DNA from: Sarcina sp. DSM 11001
GTDB taxonomy: Bacteria > Bacillota > Clostridia > Lachnospirales > Lachnospiraceae
Assembly: GCF_900101015.1 (NCBI RefSeq)
Contig: NZ_FNFZ01000028.1
Span: forward strand, 1 to 43,386
Direction of reading: 5' to 3'
DNA: 43,386 nucleotides
This document shows, piece by piece, positions 27,911-36,379 of this stretch. Made by a program: the position numbers and the translations under genes. Below the pieces are notes generated by a model. The model was not told the origin of the DNA and did no database searches. It was given only the letters and a program-made list of their open reading frames with translations. Every line of letters begins with the position of its first letter. Position 1 is the stretch's first letter.

Positions 27911-28434
27911 GCGTGAAGCAATGAGCCATGCACGGACGTGTAAATTGAAGGCTGACGCGTGCCCGCACGCGGGCAGACTGATATTTACACGGACGTATAC
28001 GGCGAATGCCGCGACAACATCATCTCCTTCGGAGCTGAGCAAACACCCTGTGTTTGCGAATCTGTCGGCATGGCGAATTGCGGGCCTGTTTGAAAGCAGC
28101 CATGCATTTTTTCTTGTCCCGACACTGACATCCTGTTTTTTCATTTTTCGTGTAACCTATACCGGTCTGTAAAGAGCGCAGGCTGCACATAGGACGCAGA
28201 GCAGTATACAGCAGCGATCCGGAGATGAATCTGTACTGGAGATTCTGTACTGAAGATGCTGTACTGTATATTCTGTACTGCAGATTCTATACTGCAGATC
28301 ACACGTTACTGATCTGGTCAAAGAGCAGGCGGAAACGATCATACTGTTCTGCCAGTCCTGCTGCCCGGCTCATTATGCTGATCCTCAGGTTACACAGCCA
28401 GGTTACACAGTTATTTTCAGAAGGGAGAAGAATC
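27911..28434 (+). other. Gene-free 524-bp segment between T-box and trpD
   Basis: trpE and trpG would usually stand here, but no trpE or trpG sequence is visible in any frame. The left part (27931-28172) holds nested inverted repeats: GTGTAAAT/ATTTACAC (27938-27945 with 27983-27990) around GCCCGC/GCGGGC, and an ATGCCG..ACA/TGTCGGCAT pair (28006-28071) around two hairpins, CTCC/GGAG and GCAAACAC/GTGTTTGC. Long frames on both strands lack ribosome sites. The right part holds a 14-bp tandem repeat and the trpD ribosome site. Confidence 0.6.
28223..28299. repeat. 14-bp tandem repeat upstream of trpD
   Basis: One 17-base and four 14-base units resembling AGATTCTGTACTGC are arranged head to tail with single-base differences. 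They lie in the transcribed leader between the T-box and trpD. Confidence 0.8.
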
Positions 28435-29460
28435 ATGTACAAAGACATTCTGAGCAAGCTGACCAACGGTGTGGATCTGAACGCGGAAGAAGTAGCCAAG
28501 ATCATCTCGGATATCCGTGAGGACAAACTTACAGAGGGGCAGATCTCCGGATTTCTGGTAGCCCTCGTTATGAAGGGAACAACTCTTGAGGAAACTGCCT
28601 ACATCGCCCGGGCCATGCGGGAAAACTGCATCCCGATCCGTCCTGACATCTCCGTGGAGATGATGGATACCTGCGGGACCGGCGGCGGACTCTCCACCTA
28701 CAATATTTCCACCGCGACAGCACTGATCGCTGCAGCCGCCGGCATTCCCGTCGCCAAGCACGGCAGCCGTTCCATCTCCAGTCTGTCCGGCAGTGCCGAC
28801 GTCCTGGAGGCTCTCGGAGTCAATATCAATCTTACGCCTGAACAGGCCGCTGAACTGATCAAAGAAATCAACATCGCTTTCATCTATGCACCGCTCTTCC
28901 ATCCCGTGATGGGAAAGGTCCTGCAGCCGGAAGCCGCGCTGGGGATCAAGACCATTTTCTACACCATCATCGGGCCCCTGATCAATCCCTCCTTTGCTCC
29001 CCGCCACCTGCTGGGGGTCTATAAACCCGAGCTTCTGGAGCAGGTCGCGACTGTCGCGAAAGAGATCGGCTATACACGCGCCATGTTTGTCCACGGACTG
29101 GACGGTCTGGATGAAATCTCTCTTCTCGGAAAGACCCGGATCATGGAACTCAAGGGCGGCGGGTTCTCCACTTATGAGATCGAGCCTGAGGATTTCGGTC
29201 TGCAGCGCTGCACACTGGAAGAGATCCGGACCGGTACACCGGAAGAAAACGCAGCGACGATCCGCGGTGTCTTCGACGGAAGCATCCGCGACGCACGACG
29301 CAGCGCAGTACTGCTCAACGCGGCGGGCGCCCTGATCATCGGCGACAAGGCAGGCGGATTTGCTGACGGTATTGCCAAAGTGGCAGAGATCATAGACAGC
29401 GGCAGGGCCGCCGCAAAGCTGGATGAGCTGGTCAGACGGTCCAATGCCTTCATCTCCTGA
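28435..29460 (+). CDS. trpD: Anthranilate phosphoribosyltransferase
   Basis: 341 residues. It transfers phosphoribosyl from PRPP to anthranilate, the second step of the tryptophan branch. Diagnostic motifs are DTCGTGGGLSTYNIST (PRPP and anthranilate site), KHGSRSISSLSGSADVLEALG and HGLDGLDEISL. The ATG at 28435 has GGGAG 8 bases upstream; the frame runs further upstream through the repeat spacer but that part is not protein-like. First structural gene after the T-box. It is not fused to a glutamine amidotransferase domain, so TrpG must come from elsewhere or be absent. Confidence 0.96.
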   Translation: MYKDILSKLTNGVDLNAEEVAKIISDIREDKLTEGQISGFLVALVMKGTTLEETAYIARAMRENCIPIRPDISVEMMDTCGTGGGLSTYNISTATALIAAAAGIPVAKHGSRSISSLSGSADVLEALGVNINLTPEQAAELIKEINIAFIYAPLFHPVMGKVLQPEAALGIKTIFYTIIGPLINPSFAPRHLLGVYKPELLEQVATVAKEIGYTRAMFVHGLDGLDEISLLGKTRIMELKGGGFSTYEIEPEDFGLQRCTLEEIRTGTPEENAATIRGVFDGSIRDARRSAVLLNAAGALIIGDKAGGFADGIAKVAEIIDSGRAAAKLDELVRRSNAFIS

Positions 29461-29502
29461 AACACGACATGGGGAACAAGGTATTTTAATCTGAGACACA
29501 CT

Positions 29503-29520
29503 GCAGGAAAGTTTTCCTGC
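29503..29520. repeat. Small hairpin in the trpD-trpC spacer
   Basis: The sequence GCAGGAAAGTTTTCCTGC is a perfect 8-bp inverted repeat with a two-base centre. No T-run follows, so it is more likely an mRNA processing or stability element than a terminator. The rest of this 162-bp spacer shows nothing else. Confidence 0.45.
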
Positions 29521-29622
29521 CCTGTACACAGTATTAGAAAATCATGCATTTTACACCCGGTAAGCAGTATCGGGAAACCATACAGTTCTGTCCATGAGGC
29601 GGGTTAAAAAGAGGATATCAAC

Positions 29623-31014
29623 ATGGATTTTCTCCAGGCATTGAAAAAAAGAAAAGCAGAGGGACCCTTTCCCGTTATACCGGACATCAAATGCTTTTCC
29701 CCGAAGGAAGGGGACCTGATCCGCGGCAGGGATCCCGCGGCTCTGGCCGCACAGCTGGAAGCTGCCGGCGCCTGTGTCCTGTCTGTCGTGACAGAACCGG
29801 ATGATTTTCACGGCTCCCTGCAGATGCTGCGGGAGATCTGCAGCACAGTCCGAATCCCAGTTCTGCGCAAGGATTTCATCGGGACTAAGGAAGATCTGAT
29901 CCTGACAAAAGAAGCCGGCGCCTCGGCAATTCTCCTGATTTATTCCTGCCTGGGGAAAGACCGTCTGAAAGAACTCTATGAGCAGGCACTTGGAATCGGT
30001 CTCGTCCCTTTTGTAGAAACACATACGGCACAGGAGCTGGAATGGGCGGCTGAGCTCGGTGCCCGGCTGATCGGGATCAATAACCGGGATATTCTGAAGC
30101 TCGAGCGCGACGACGGTGATGTCTCCCGTTCCGAAGACCTGATGAGATTTCGTCCCCGGCAGGCTTTTCTTGTCGCTGAGAGCGGCATGATGAGCGGAGA
30201 AGATGTCCGGCGCGCCGCCCGCTGCGGCGCGGACGCGGCTCTCGTCGGCACAGCGATCCTCCGGGAGAAAGACCCCGGTGCCATGTACCGCGCCATGACC
30301 CGCCCATGCGGCCTGAAAATCTGCGGCCTCATGGATCCGGAAGGGGTCCGGCTCTGTCTGGAACAACATGTGGATGTTCTGGGCTTTGTCACGGAATATC
30401 CCGTTCCTGTCCCCTGGAACCTGCGGAAGGACGAAGCCGCAGACCTACTCTCTTCAGCCAGAGACCTGTGCGGCAGGCTCTCCTCTCCCGCCGGGCTGTG
30501 CGTCGTTACCGGCGGAGCGCCGGACAAGGTCATCCGCCTCGCGCGGGATCTGCGGCCCGATTTTGTACAGCTCCACTATACGGAAACAGCTGAAGAGACT
30601 GTGAAGATTGCTGAAGCCCTGCACCGGGAAGGCATTCAGGTGATCCGCAGCATCCCCCAGGACAAAGAACAGAAAAACCGGATGTTCGGCACCGCCGATC
30701 CGGCTGAGATCGCCCGGAGCTTTAGTCCTGCCAGAGTCGACGCCCTCCTGCTCGATGCCAGAGATGCCGCCAACGCAACGGATGGCGGAGGTTCTATTCT
30801 GGAACATGTGGACCTGACAGCTGTTCAACAGATGCGCAGCCATTTTGCCGGAAAGATCATTCTCGGCGGCGGGCTTACGGCACAGAACATCCGCAGAGCC
30901 GCGGACCTGTTCCACCCCGACCTGGCAGATGTCATGACCGGAGTGGAGACAGGACCCGGGAAAAAATCCGAAACACTCCTTAAAGAGCTGATCAAAGGAC
31001 TCGAGCAGTCATGA
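29623..31014 (+). CDS. trpCF: Fused indole-3-glycerol-phosphate synthase / phosphoribosylanthranilate isomerase (TrpC-TrpF)
   Basis: 463 residues carrying two TIM barrels that catalyse successive but reversed-order steps. Residues 1-225 are TrpC: PVIPDIKCFSPKEG, VLRKDFIGT, PFVETHTAQE, INNRDI and VAESGM. Residues from about 227 are TrpF: LKICGLMDPEGVRL, VDVLGFV, FVQLHY, LLLDARD, ILGGGLTAQNI and VETGPGKKS. In the first motif the usual catalytic Glu (AEFK in most enzymes) is Asp (PDIK), with the catalytic lysine kept. GAGG lies 9 bases before the ATG. The gene order matches enteric-type TrpCF fusions. Confidence 0.94.
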   Translation: MDFLQALKKRKAEGPFPVIPDIKCFSPKEGDLIRGRDPAALAAQLEAAGACVLSVVTEPDDFHGSLQMLREICSTVRIPVLRKDFIGTKEDLILTKEAGASAILLIYSCLGKDRLKELYEQALGIGLVPFVETHTAQELEWAAELGARLIGINNRDILKLERDDGDVSRSEDLMRFRPRQAFLVAESGMMSGEDVRRAARCGADAALVGTAILREKDPGAMYRAMTRPCGLKICGLMDPEGVRLCLEQHVDVLGFVTEYPVPVPWNLRKDEAADLLSSARDLCGRLSSPAGLCVVTGGAPDKVIRLARDLRPDFVQLHYTETAEETVKIAEALHREGIQVIRSIPQDKEQKNRMFGTADPAEIARSFSPARVDALLLDARDAANATDGGGSILEHVDLTAVQQMRSHFAGKIILGGGLTAQNIRRAADLFHPDLADVMTGVETGPGKKSETLLKELIKGLEQS

Positions 31015-31057
31015 GCATCCGCAGCCATAAATCAAAAGCAGAGATCACCTGCAACAA

Positions 31058-31157
31058 GCAGCCATTACATGCAACATGCAGCTATTACATGCAACAGGCA
31101 GCCATTACATGCAACAAGCAGCTATTACATACAACAGGCAGCTATTACATGCAACAA
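31058..31157. repeat. 20-bp tandem repeat between trpCF and trpB, five copies
   Basis: Five adjacent copies of exactly 20 bp resemble GCAGCTATTACATGCAACAG, alternating C/T at the sixth base and with one or two other changes. A partial copy precedes them. They end 28 bases before the trpB start. Confidence 0.92.
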
Positions 31158-31185
31158 GGCTGTCAGGATAGATGAGGTAAAAGAA

Positions 31186-32373
31186 ATGTCAAAGGGAAGA
31201 TTCGGCATACACGGCGGGCAGTATATTCCCGAAACGTTGATGCACGCAGTAGGCGAGCTGGAAAGGGCTTACCTGAAATATAAAGAGGACCCCGGCTTTC
31301 AGAAAGAACTGACGGATCTGTACAACAATTATGCCGGCAGGCCCAGCATGCTCTACTATGCGGAGCATATGACAAAGGATCTGGGCGGGGCAAAAATTTA
31401 TCTGAAAAGGGAGGATCTCAACCACACGGGTGCCCACAAGATCAACAATGTACTCGGCCAGGTCCTGCTGGCCAGATATATGGGCAAGACCCGCGTGATC
31501 GCGGAGACCGGTGCCGGCCAGCACGGCGTGGCTACCGCCACGGCGGCCGCCATGATGAACATGGAGTGCGAGATCTTTATGGGAAGAGAGGACTGCGAGC
31601 GTCAGGCCCTCAATGTGTACCGCATGAAACTCCTGGGCGCGAAAGTCCATCCCGTGGACACAGGGACCAGAACCCTCAAGGACGCTGTCTCTGAAACCTT
31701 CAAGGAGTGGACGCGCAGGATCGACGACACCCACTACGTGCTGGGTTCCGTCATGGGACCCTACCCTTTCCCGGAGATGGTCCGCGATTTTCAGGCCGTG
31801 ATCAGCCGTGAGATCAAAGCGCAGATCCTGGAGCGGGAAGGCAGACTTCCCGATGCAGTACTTGCCTGCGTGGGCGGCGGGTCCAATGCCATCGGCGCCT
31901 TCTATCACTTTATTGATGATCCTTCCGTCAGGCTCATCGGCTGTGAGGCGGCGGGACGCGGCGTCAGCACTTCCGATACGGCCGCCACGATAGCGACCGG
32001 GCGTCTGGGGATCTTCCACGGTATGAAATCCTATTTCTGCCAGGACGAATTCGGGCAGATCGCTCCTGTATACTCTATCTCTGCAGGTCTGGACTATCCC
32101 GGGATCGGACCTGAGCACGCGTACCTGTATGACATCGGCCGGGCCCAGTATGTTCCCGTCACCGATGATGAAGCCGTCCAGGCTTTTGAATACCTGTCCA
32201 GAACCGAAGGCATCATCCCCGCCATCGAGAGCGCACACGCCGTCTCCTACGCGATCGCCCTCGCCCAGTCCATGAGAAAAGATCAGATCATCGTCATCAA
32301 TATTTCCGGCCGCGGCGACAAGGATGTGGCATCGATCGCCCGCTACAGGGGAGAAACCGATCTGTCGCTGTAA
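31186..32373 (+). CDS. trpB: Tryptophan synthase beta subunit
   Basis: 395 residues. It condenses indole with serine using PLP in the alpha2-beta2 complex. The PLP lysine is Lys85 in HTGAHKINN; other motifs are [16 protein letters not shown], the phosphate loop [12 protein letters not shown] and the C-terminal NISGRGDKD. The ATG at 31186 has GAGG 9 bases upstream; an in-frame extension through the 20-bp repeat is not protein-like. It lies between trpCF and trpA with repeat-filled spacers on both sides. Confidence 0.97.
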   Translation: MSKGRFGIHGGQYIPETLMHAVGELERAYLKYKEDPGFQKELTDLYNNYAGRPSMLYYAEHMTKDLGGAKIYLKREDLNHTGAHKINNVLGQVLLARYMGKTRVIAETGAGQHGVATATAAAMMNMECEIFMGREDCERQALNVYRMKLLGAKVHPVDTGTRTLKDAVSETFKEWTRRIDDTHYVLGSVMGPYPFPEMVRDFQAVISREIKAQILEREGRLPDAVLACVGGGSNAIGAFYHFIDDPSVRLIGCEAAGRGVSTSDTAATIATGRLGIFHGMKSYFCQDEFGQIAPVYSISAGLDYPGIGPEHAYLYDIGRAQYVPVTDDEAVQAFEYLSRTEGIIPAIESAHAVSYAIALAQSMRKDQIIVINISGRGDKDVASIARYRGETDLSL

Positions 32374-32458
32374 TGCAGAGCAGCGATATGTTTGCTGCAA
32401 TATATACAGCGGGATTCCTGCTGTAATGCGGGGCAAAGCGGAATGCCTGAATAAAGAT

Positions 32459-32553
32459 GAGCACATTTGTGATGACCACATTCCGTGATAATCACATTCT
32501 GTTAAGAACACATTCTGTGATGGGTACATTCCGTGATGAACACATTCTGTGAT
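32459..32553. repeat. 16-bp tandem repeat between trpB and trpA, six copies
   Basis: One 15-base and five 16-base units resembling GAACACATTCTGTGAT lie head to tail, ending 20 bases before the trpA start. Before them (32374-32458) the trpB 3' end itself appears degenerately repeated: GCTGTAATGC occurs at the stop codon and again near 32420. Confidence 0.9.
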
Positions 32554-32573
32554 GAGAATTTGAGGAGATGATT

Positions 32574-33347
32574 ATGAGCACGATTGCAAAAGCATTTGAC
32601 CACGGGAAGGCACTGATCCCGTTTATCACCTGCGGGGATCCCTCCATGGAAAAAACCGCGGAATATGTCCGTGCTGTCGTGGACGCGGGCGCCGACCTTG
32701 TGGAACTGGGCATTCCCTTCTCAGACCCCACAGCGGAGGGGGATGTCATCATGGCGGCGGACGCCCGCGCCCTGGCGGCCGGAACAACCACGAAAAAAGT
32801 CTTTGACCTGGTCCGGGAGCTCCGTCGGGATATCACAGTCCCCATGGTCTTCATGACCTATGCCAATGTTTTGTTTTCCTACGGTTCCGAGGACTTCATC
32901 AGGACCAGCAGGGACATCGGGATCGATGGTTTCATCCTTCCCGACATTCCTTATGAGGAAAAAGATGAATTTGACGGGATCTGCAAAAAATACGACAGGG
33001 ATCTGATCTCTATGATCGCCCCCACCTCCAAAGAAAGGATCACCATGATCGCAAAAGAGGCCTCCGGCTTTTTGTACTGTGTCTCCTCCCTGGGAGTCAC
33101 CGGTACCAGAAGCTCGATCACGACCGATGTAGGAGCCATGGTACGCACCGCCAAACAGGCCAAAGACATCCCCTGCGCAGTGGGCTTCGGAATCTCCGGT
33201 CCCGAACAGGCTGCCGCCATGGCCGCTGTCTCGGACGGCGTTATCGTGGGATCCGCGATCATGAAGATCATTGCTGCGGACAAACCGGGTACGACAGGGG
33301 AAGTTTACAGGTTTGCCAAGGAGCTTAAGGATGCTATAAAGACTTAA
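32574..33347 (+). CDS. trpA: Tryptophan synthase alpha subunit
   Basis: 257 residues. It cleaves indole-3-glycerol phosphate to indole, which is channelled to TrpB. Motifs PFITCGDPSMEKT, LVELGIPFSDPTAEG (catalytic Glu), GFILPDIPYEE (catalytic Asp region), GTRSSITTDVGAMV and VGFGISGPEQ are all present. The ATG at 32574 has GAGGAG 6 bases upstream; an ATG two codons earlier would overlap the ribosome site. Last gene of the trp operon. Confidence 0.97.
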   Translation: MSTIAKAFDHGKALIPFITCGDPSMEKTAEYVRAVVDAGADLVELGIPFSDPTAEGDVIMAADARALAAGTTTKKVFDLVRELRRDITVPMVFMTYANVLFSYGSEDFIRTSRDIGIDGFILPDIPYEEKDEFDGICKKYDRDLISMIAPTSKERITMIAKEASGFLYCVSSLGVTGTRSSITTDVGAMVRTAKQAKDIPCAVGFGISGPEQAAAMAAVSDGVIVGSAIMKIIAADKPGTTGEVYRFAKELKDAIKT

Positions 33348-33426
33348 TGAAATCAGGAAAGTCAGAATGAAATCAGGACCACCAGACTGAATGAAATCAG
33401 GAAAGCAGAATGAAATCAGGACCACC
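33346..33426. repeat. Tandem repeat including the trpA stop codon
   Basis: Four units of 18-24 bp begin with AATGAAATCAGG, followed alternately by AAAG(T)CAG and ACCACC. The first unit overlaps the TAA of trpA, so the gene's very end forms part of the repeated unit. The last unit runs into the terminator stem. Confidence 0.88.
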
Positions 33427-33448
33427 GGTTCAGCCGGTGGTCCTGTTT
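33418..33448 (+). terminator. Terminator-like hairpin of the trp operon
   Basis: A perfect 11-bp stem AGGACCACCGG/CCGGTGGTCCT (33418-33428 with 33434-33444) has a five-base loop. Only GTTT follows, so termination may be partial. Confidence 0.65.
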
Positions 33449-33453
33449 ATGAG

Positions 33454-33537
33454 TACAGACTATGGGAACAGACTATTAGAATAAACTATGAAAATATACT
33501 ATGAAAATATACTATGCGAACAGACTATAAGAATATG
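33454..33537. repeat. Tandem repeat, about 13-bp unit
   Basis: About six units resembling GACTATGAAAATATA, with varying length, fill the space between the trp terminator and the 3' end of the convergent phosphatase gene. Confidence 0.75.
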
Positions 33538-33581
33538 AAAAAAGGAAAGGAACTTACATCATGCAGGGTGTGAGCAGTTAT

Positions 33582-34547
33582 CTATTCCGTGCACAGAGAT
33601 TCTATTTTGACTCCGCGGTCCGGATATGAAACTGCCAGATTCTTCTTTAGTGCAGAGATCTCGTTCACAGTCATGCCGCCCGTTTTTAAATAGGTCCCGG
33701 CACATCGTGCCAGATCCACTTTACTCCAGTCGGTAATATTTTTCTGCCCGGAAATGTATATCAAATCTTCATTAACGTGCGAAACCGCCTTTTCCCACGC
33801 CTTCTCAGCACTGCAGGAATCTATATTGATATATGACCGGGCATAGTCGTTCACCATGTACTCATAAGGAGCTCCCATCAGACACTCAAGCAGCAGGATC
33901 ACCAGGCCGCTGCGGTCTCTGCCAACCTCACAATGCACCAGATACGGACCCTTGTTTTTCACAAAAAATCTCAGGGCTTCCGCAACTTTGGGACAATAGG
34001 AAGGGCCTCTCCGGGTGACTCTCAGATTCGCTGTATATACACGTCCTCTGGCATACAGCGTCTTGTAATAATAAGAGGGGCTTACCATATAGTCCTTGAA
34101 AAATTTATTGAGTTTAGCGTCTGAATCTGACAGGTTCAATACGGTCAGAATGCCGTTTTCCTCTGCAAGCTCATTTGCATATAGAGATCTGACAGTCCCG
34201 TTCGCGGGATGCTGGCTCCGGAACAGATTGTTCTTCCCGATTTTTCCCGCCCTGACATTGCGAAAGTTCGCGTATGCCGCATCAGGTGAGGCGCATTCTC
34301 CGTCTGCAATCTGGTTTCTGTCTGCAATTTTATTCCCGTCTGCCGGCCGGGTCCCATCAGCTGCCTTGTCCCCGTCAGTTGCTTTATTTCCGGCCGCCGG
34401 CCGGGTCCCATCAGTTGTCTGGCTCCCGACTGCCGTCTGGTTTCTGTCTGCCGCTTTTACAACATTTAAGGAAAGACTGAACATCAAAACCGTCAGCGTC
34501 AGAAGAAAAGCCAAATATCTCAATATCGGTTTTATTTTTTCTGTCAT
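33582..34547 (-). CDS. Secreted tyrosine-type protein phosphatase
   Basis: 321 residues from the ATG at 34547, which has AAGGAG 8 bases upstream. A signal peptide (membrane stretch YLAFLLTLTVLMFSLSLNVV, then KAAD) is followed by a linker of degenerate 8-residue repeats such as ADGTRPADGNK. The catalytic domain begins at FRNVRAGKIGKNNLFRSQHPA, a typical start for this phosphatase family. The active-site loop HCEVGRDRSG gives Cys206 and Arg212 of the CX5R motif. It probably acts on phosphorylated tyrosine, phosphoinositide or polysaccharide substrates outside the cell. It is 31 bases downstream of the Fe-S/thioredoxin gene and likely in its operon. Confidence 0.85.
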   Translation of the reverse strand: MTEKIKPILRYLAFLLTLTVLMFSLSLNVVKAADRNQTAVGSQTTDGTRPAAGNKATDGDKAADGTRPADGNKIADRNQIADGECASPDAAYANFRNVRAGKIGKNNLFRSQHPANGTVRSLYANELAEENGILTVLNLSDSDAKLNKFFKDYMVSPSYYYKTLYARGRVYTANLRVTRRGPSYCPKVAEALRFFVKNKGPYLVHCEVGRDRSGLVILLLECLMGAPYEYMVNDYARSYINIDSCSAEKAWEKAVSHVNEDLIYISGQKNITDWSKVDLARCAGTYLKTGGMTVNEISALKKNLAVSYPDRGVKIESLCTE

Positions 34548-34578
34548 CCGCTTTTCTCCTTCCCTCAAACTGTAAAGC

Positions 34579-36372
34579 TTACGGGGCTGCCGGTATTTCG
34601 GCGTCCGCCTGTTTATAGAGGACTTCCAGCATTTCCGGTGTAACCGATCCGACCCGGTTGTAAACGACTTCTCCGCGCCGGTTCAGCACGATCGTCTGCG
34701 GCAGAGTCGAGCCGCCGTTGGCAATGGTGAAAATAGTGTCTTCCTCTTCATCATCAAGGGCAAAGGGAAGTGTCCATTTATCCCATCCTTTAGATTTCAC
34801 ATAATCCTGCGGTTCTATTTCGCCGGTCATCGAAGAATGGACCGCGATCACGGCGACCTCTCCCTCGTGTTCATGAAGAAGTGCTTCAAAATCAGGCAGT
34901 TCCTGAACGCAGGGTGTACAATAGGTCCCCCAGAAGTTGATAAAGACGATTTTTCCTCTCGTATCGGCCAGATGGAATTCTCCGCCATCGAAGGTGGGCG
35001 TCGTGAAATCCGCTAGCTGCTGACCGATCTCATATCCTACAGGAGCACTGCTCTCAAAGCTGACGCCGGCTTTTTCAGCAGGAATCTCAGCGGATGTTCC
35101 GGCAGATGTCTCAGCAGATGTTCCGGCGGATGTTCCGGCAGATGTTCCGGCAGATGTCTCAGCAGATGTTCCGGCGGATGTTCCGGCAGATGTCTCAGCA
35201 GATGTTCCGGCAGATGTTCCGGTAGATATTTCAGCGGCTGTATTTGAAGATGCTCCGGTGGTTTTTTCAGAGGAATTCTCAGCGGCGGGAGATATTCCGT
35301 TCTCTGCTTCTCCCTCAGAAACCTCATTCATCACCTCATCCGGCGTCACGGAGGGCTTTGCGGCTGAGCGCTTTCTCACAGAAGGATCCAGGAAATTGAA
35401 CCACAAGAGAGCTGCGCAGAGAAAAACAAGGGCTGCGCTCCATATGATCCTGAAGACGTGCTTCCGGTTTATATCCTGATCCCGGTTTAAAGAATCCGTT
35501 TTGTCCGCCGGTGCTTTCAGTGTGAAAGAGCCCGCCTTGATGGAGATGGCGTTCCGGGTGCAGACCTCCATGCACCTGCCGCAATTGATGCACTCGTGGT
35601 CGCCCACATGCCGCACGTCCATGCCGCAGGAACATACGCAGCTGCCACAGCCGCTGCAGCGGCTGCTGTCCACTTTCACGCCGATGACATTAAAGCTGTT
35701 GAAAAGGCCGTAGATCGCTCCCAGGGGGCAGATAAAACGGCAGAAGGTCCGGTAGCAGAACACGCACAGCAGCCCGATGAGGAGCATGATGATAAACTTC
35801 CGCGTGAACAGGATGCCCAGCATGGAAAACTTTTCCGAGTTTACCGGGTTTGCCAGGAGTCCTATGGCCCCCTCAAAAGTCCCGGCGGGGCAGATATATT
35901 TGCAGAAGCCCGGCAGAGGCATGTTGTGCCTGAGCCCATACCACAGCGGGATGGCAACTGCAAAGACCGCGAGAAGAATGTACTTCAGCCAGCTGAGGAC
36001 GCGGGTAATGCGGGACTTTCTGATTTTCGGCGTGGGGATCTTGTGCAGCAGCTCCTGAATAAGGCCCAGGGGACAGAGCCAGCCGCAGATCGTGCGGCCG
36101 AGTATGACACCGTAGAGCAGGATGATACCGAGCACATACCAGCCTGCCTGATGGCCGGCGGCAGCAAGCGCGTTCTGGATCGAGCCCAGCGGGCAGGCTC
36201 CGATCGCGCCGGGGCAGGAATAGCAGTTAAAGCCCGGCACGCAGACCGTCTTTGCCCTGCCCACATAGATCTCCCCGTCTATGAAACCTCTCAGATGGGC
36301 ATTGTAGAGCAGAGCGCTGTACAGCTGCACGAGCCGGCGGGTTCCGGGGCAGCAGCGCTGCCGCCAGTTCAT
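34579..36372 (-). CDS. Membrane 4Fe-4S protein (NapH-like) fused to TlpA-like thioredoxin
   Basis: 597 residues from the ATG at 36372; an in-frame TTG at 36393 inside the preceding gene is an alternative. The N-terminal part has about five membrane segments with Cys-rich loops (CVPGFNCYSCPGAIGACPLG, CGWLCPLG, CKYICPAG, CRFICPLG), as in NapH/Fer4_5 proteins. Two 4Fe-4S ferredoxin motifs follow (CSGCGSCVCSCGMDV and CINCGRCMEVC). After another membrane segment there is a linker of about 12 five-residue units (GTSAE/GTSAG), then a TlpA-like thioredoxin domain with active site WGTYCTPC. The protein may pass electrons across the membrane to an extracytoplasmic thiol-disulphide domain (inference). 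Confidence 0.85.
   Translation of the reverse strand: MNWRQRCCPGTRRLVQLYSALLYNAHLRGFIDGEIYVGRAKTVCVPGFNCYSCPGAIGACPLGSIQNALAAAGHQAGWYVLGIILLYGVILGRTICGWLCPLGLIQELLHKIPTPKIRKSRITRVLSWLKYILLAVFAVAIPLWYGLRHNMPLPGFCKYICPAGTFEGAIGLLANPVNSEKFSMLGILFTRKFIIMLLIGLLCVFCYRTFCRFICPLGAIYGLFNSFNVIGVKVDSSRCSGCGSCVCSCGMDVRHVGDHECINCGRCMEVCTRNAISIKAGSFTLKAPADKTDSLNRDQDINRKHVFRIIWSAALVFLCAALLWFNFLDPSVRKRSAAKPSVTPDEVMNEVSEGEAENGISPAAENSSEKTTGASSNTAAEISTGTSAGTSAETSAGTSAGTSAETSAGTSAGTSAGTSAETSAGTSAEIPAEKAGVSFESSAPVGYEIGQQLADFTTPTFDGGEFHLADTRGKIVFINFWGTYCTPCVQELPDFEALLHEHEGEVAVIAVHSSMTGEIEPQDYVKSKGWDKWTLPFALDDEEEDTIFTIANGGSTLPQTIVLNRRGEVVYNRVGSVTPEMLEVLYKQADAEIPAAP
35091..35232 (-). repeat. 15-bp coding repeat in the linker of the Fe-S/thioredoxin protein
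   Basis: About nine or ten 15-bp units encode GTSAE or GTSAG pentapeptides and alternate in blocks. Near-identical copies indicate recent slippage; length probably varies between strains. Confidence 0.85.
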
Positions 36373-36379
36373 ATTTCCA

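Noticed and set aside
27755-28144. Minus-strand 129-residue frame
   Set aside because: It runs through the antisense of the T-box and terminator, lacks a ribosome site and shows no family motif.
28223-28299. Possible CRISPR array upstream of trpD
   Set aside because: The 14-bp units are directly adjacent without spacers, so it is a simple tandem repeat.
31058-31157. Possible CRISPR array before trpB
   Set aside because: The 20-bp units abut each other, with no unique spacers and no cas genes in the window.
31189-32529. Minus-strand 446-residue frame antisense to trpB
   Set aside because: Shadow of trpB; no ribosome site or recognisable domains.
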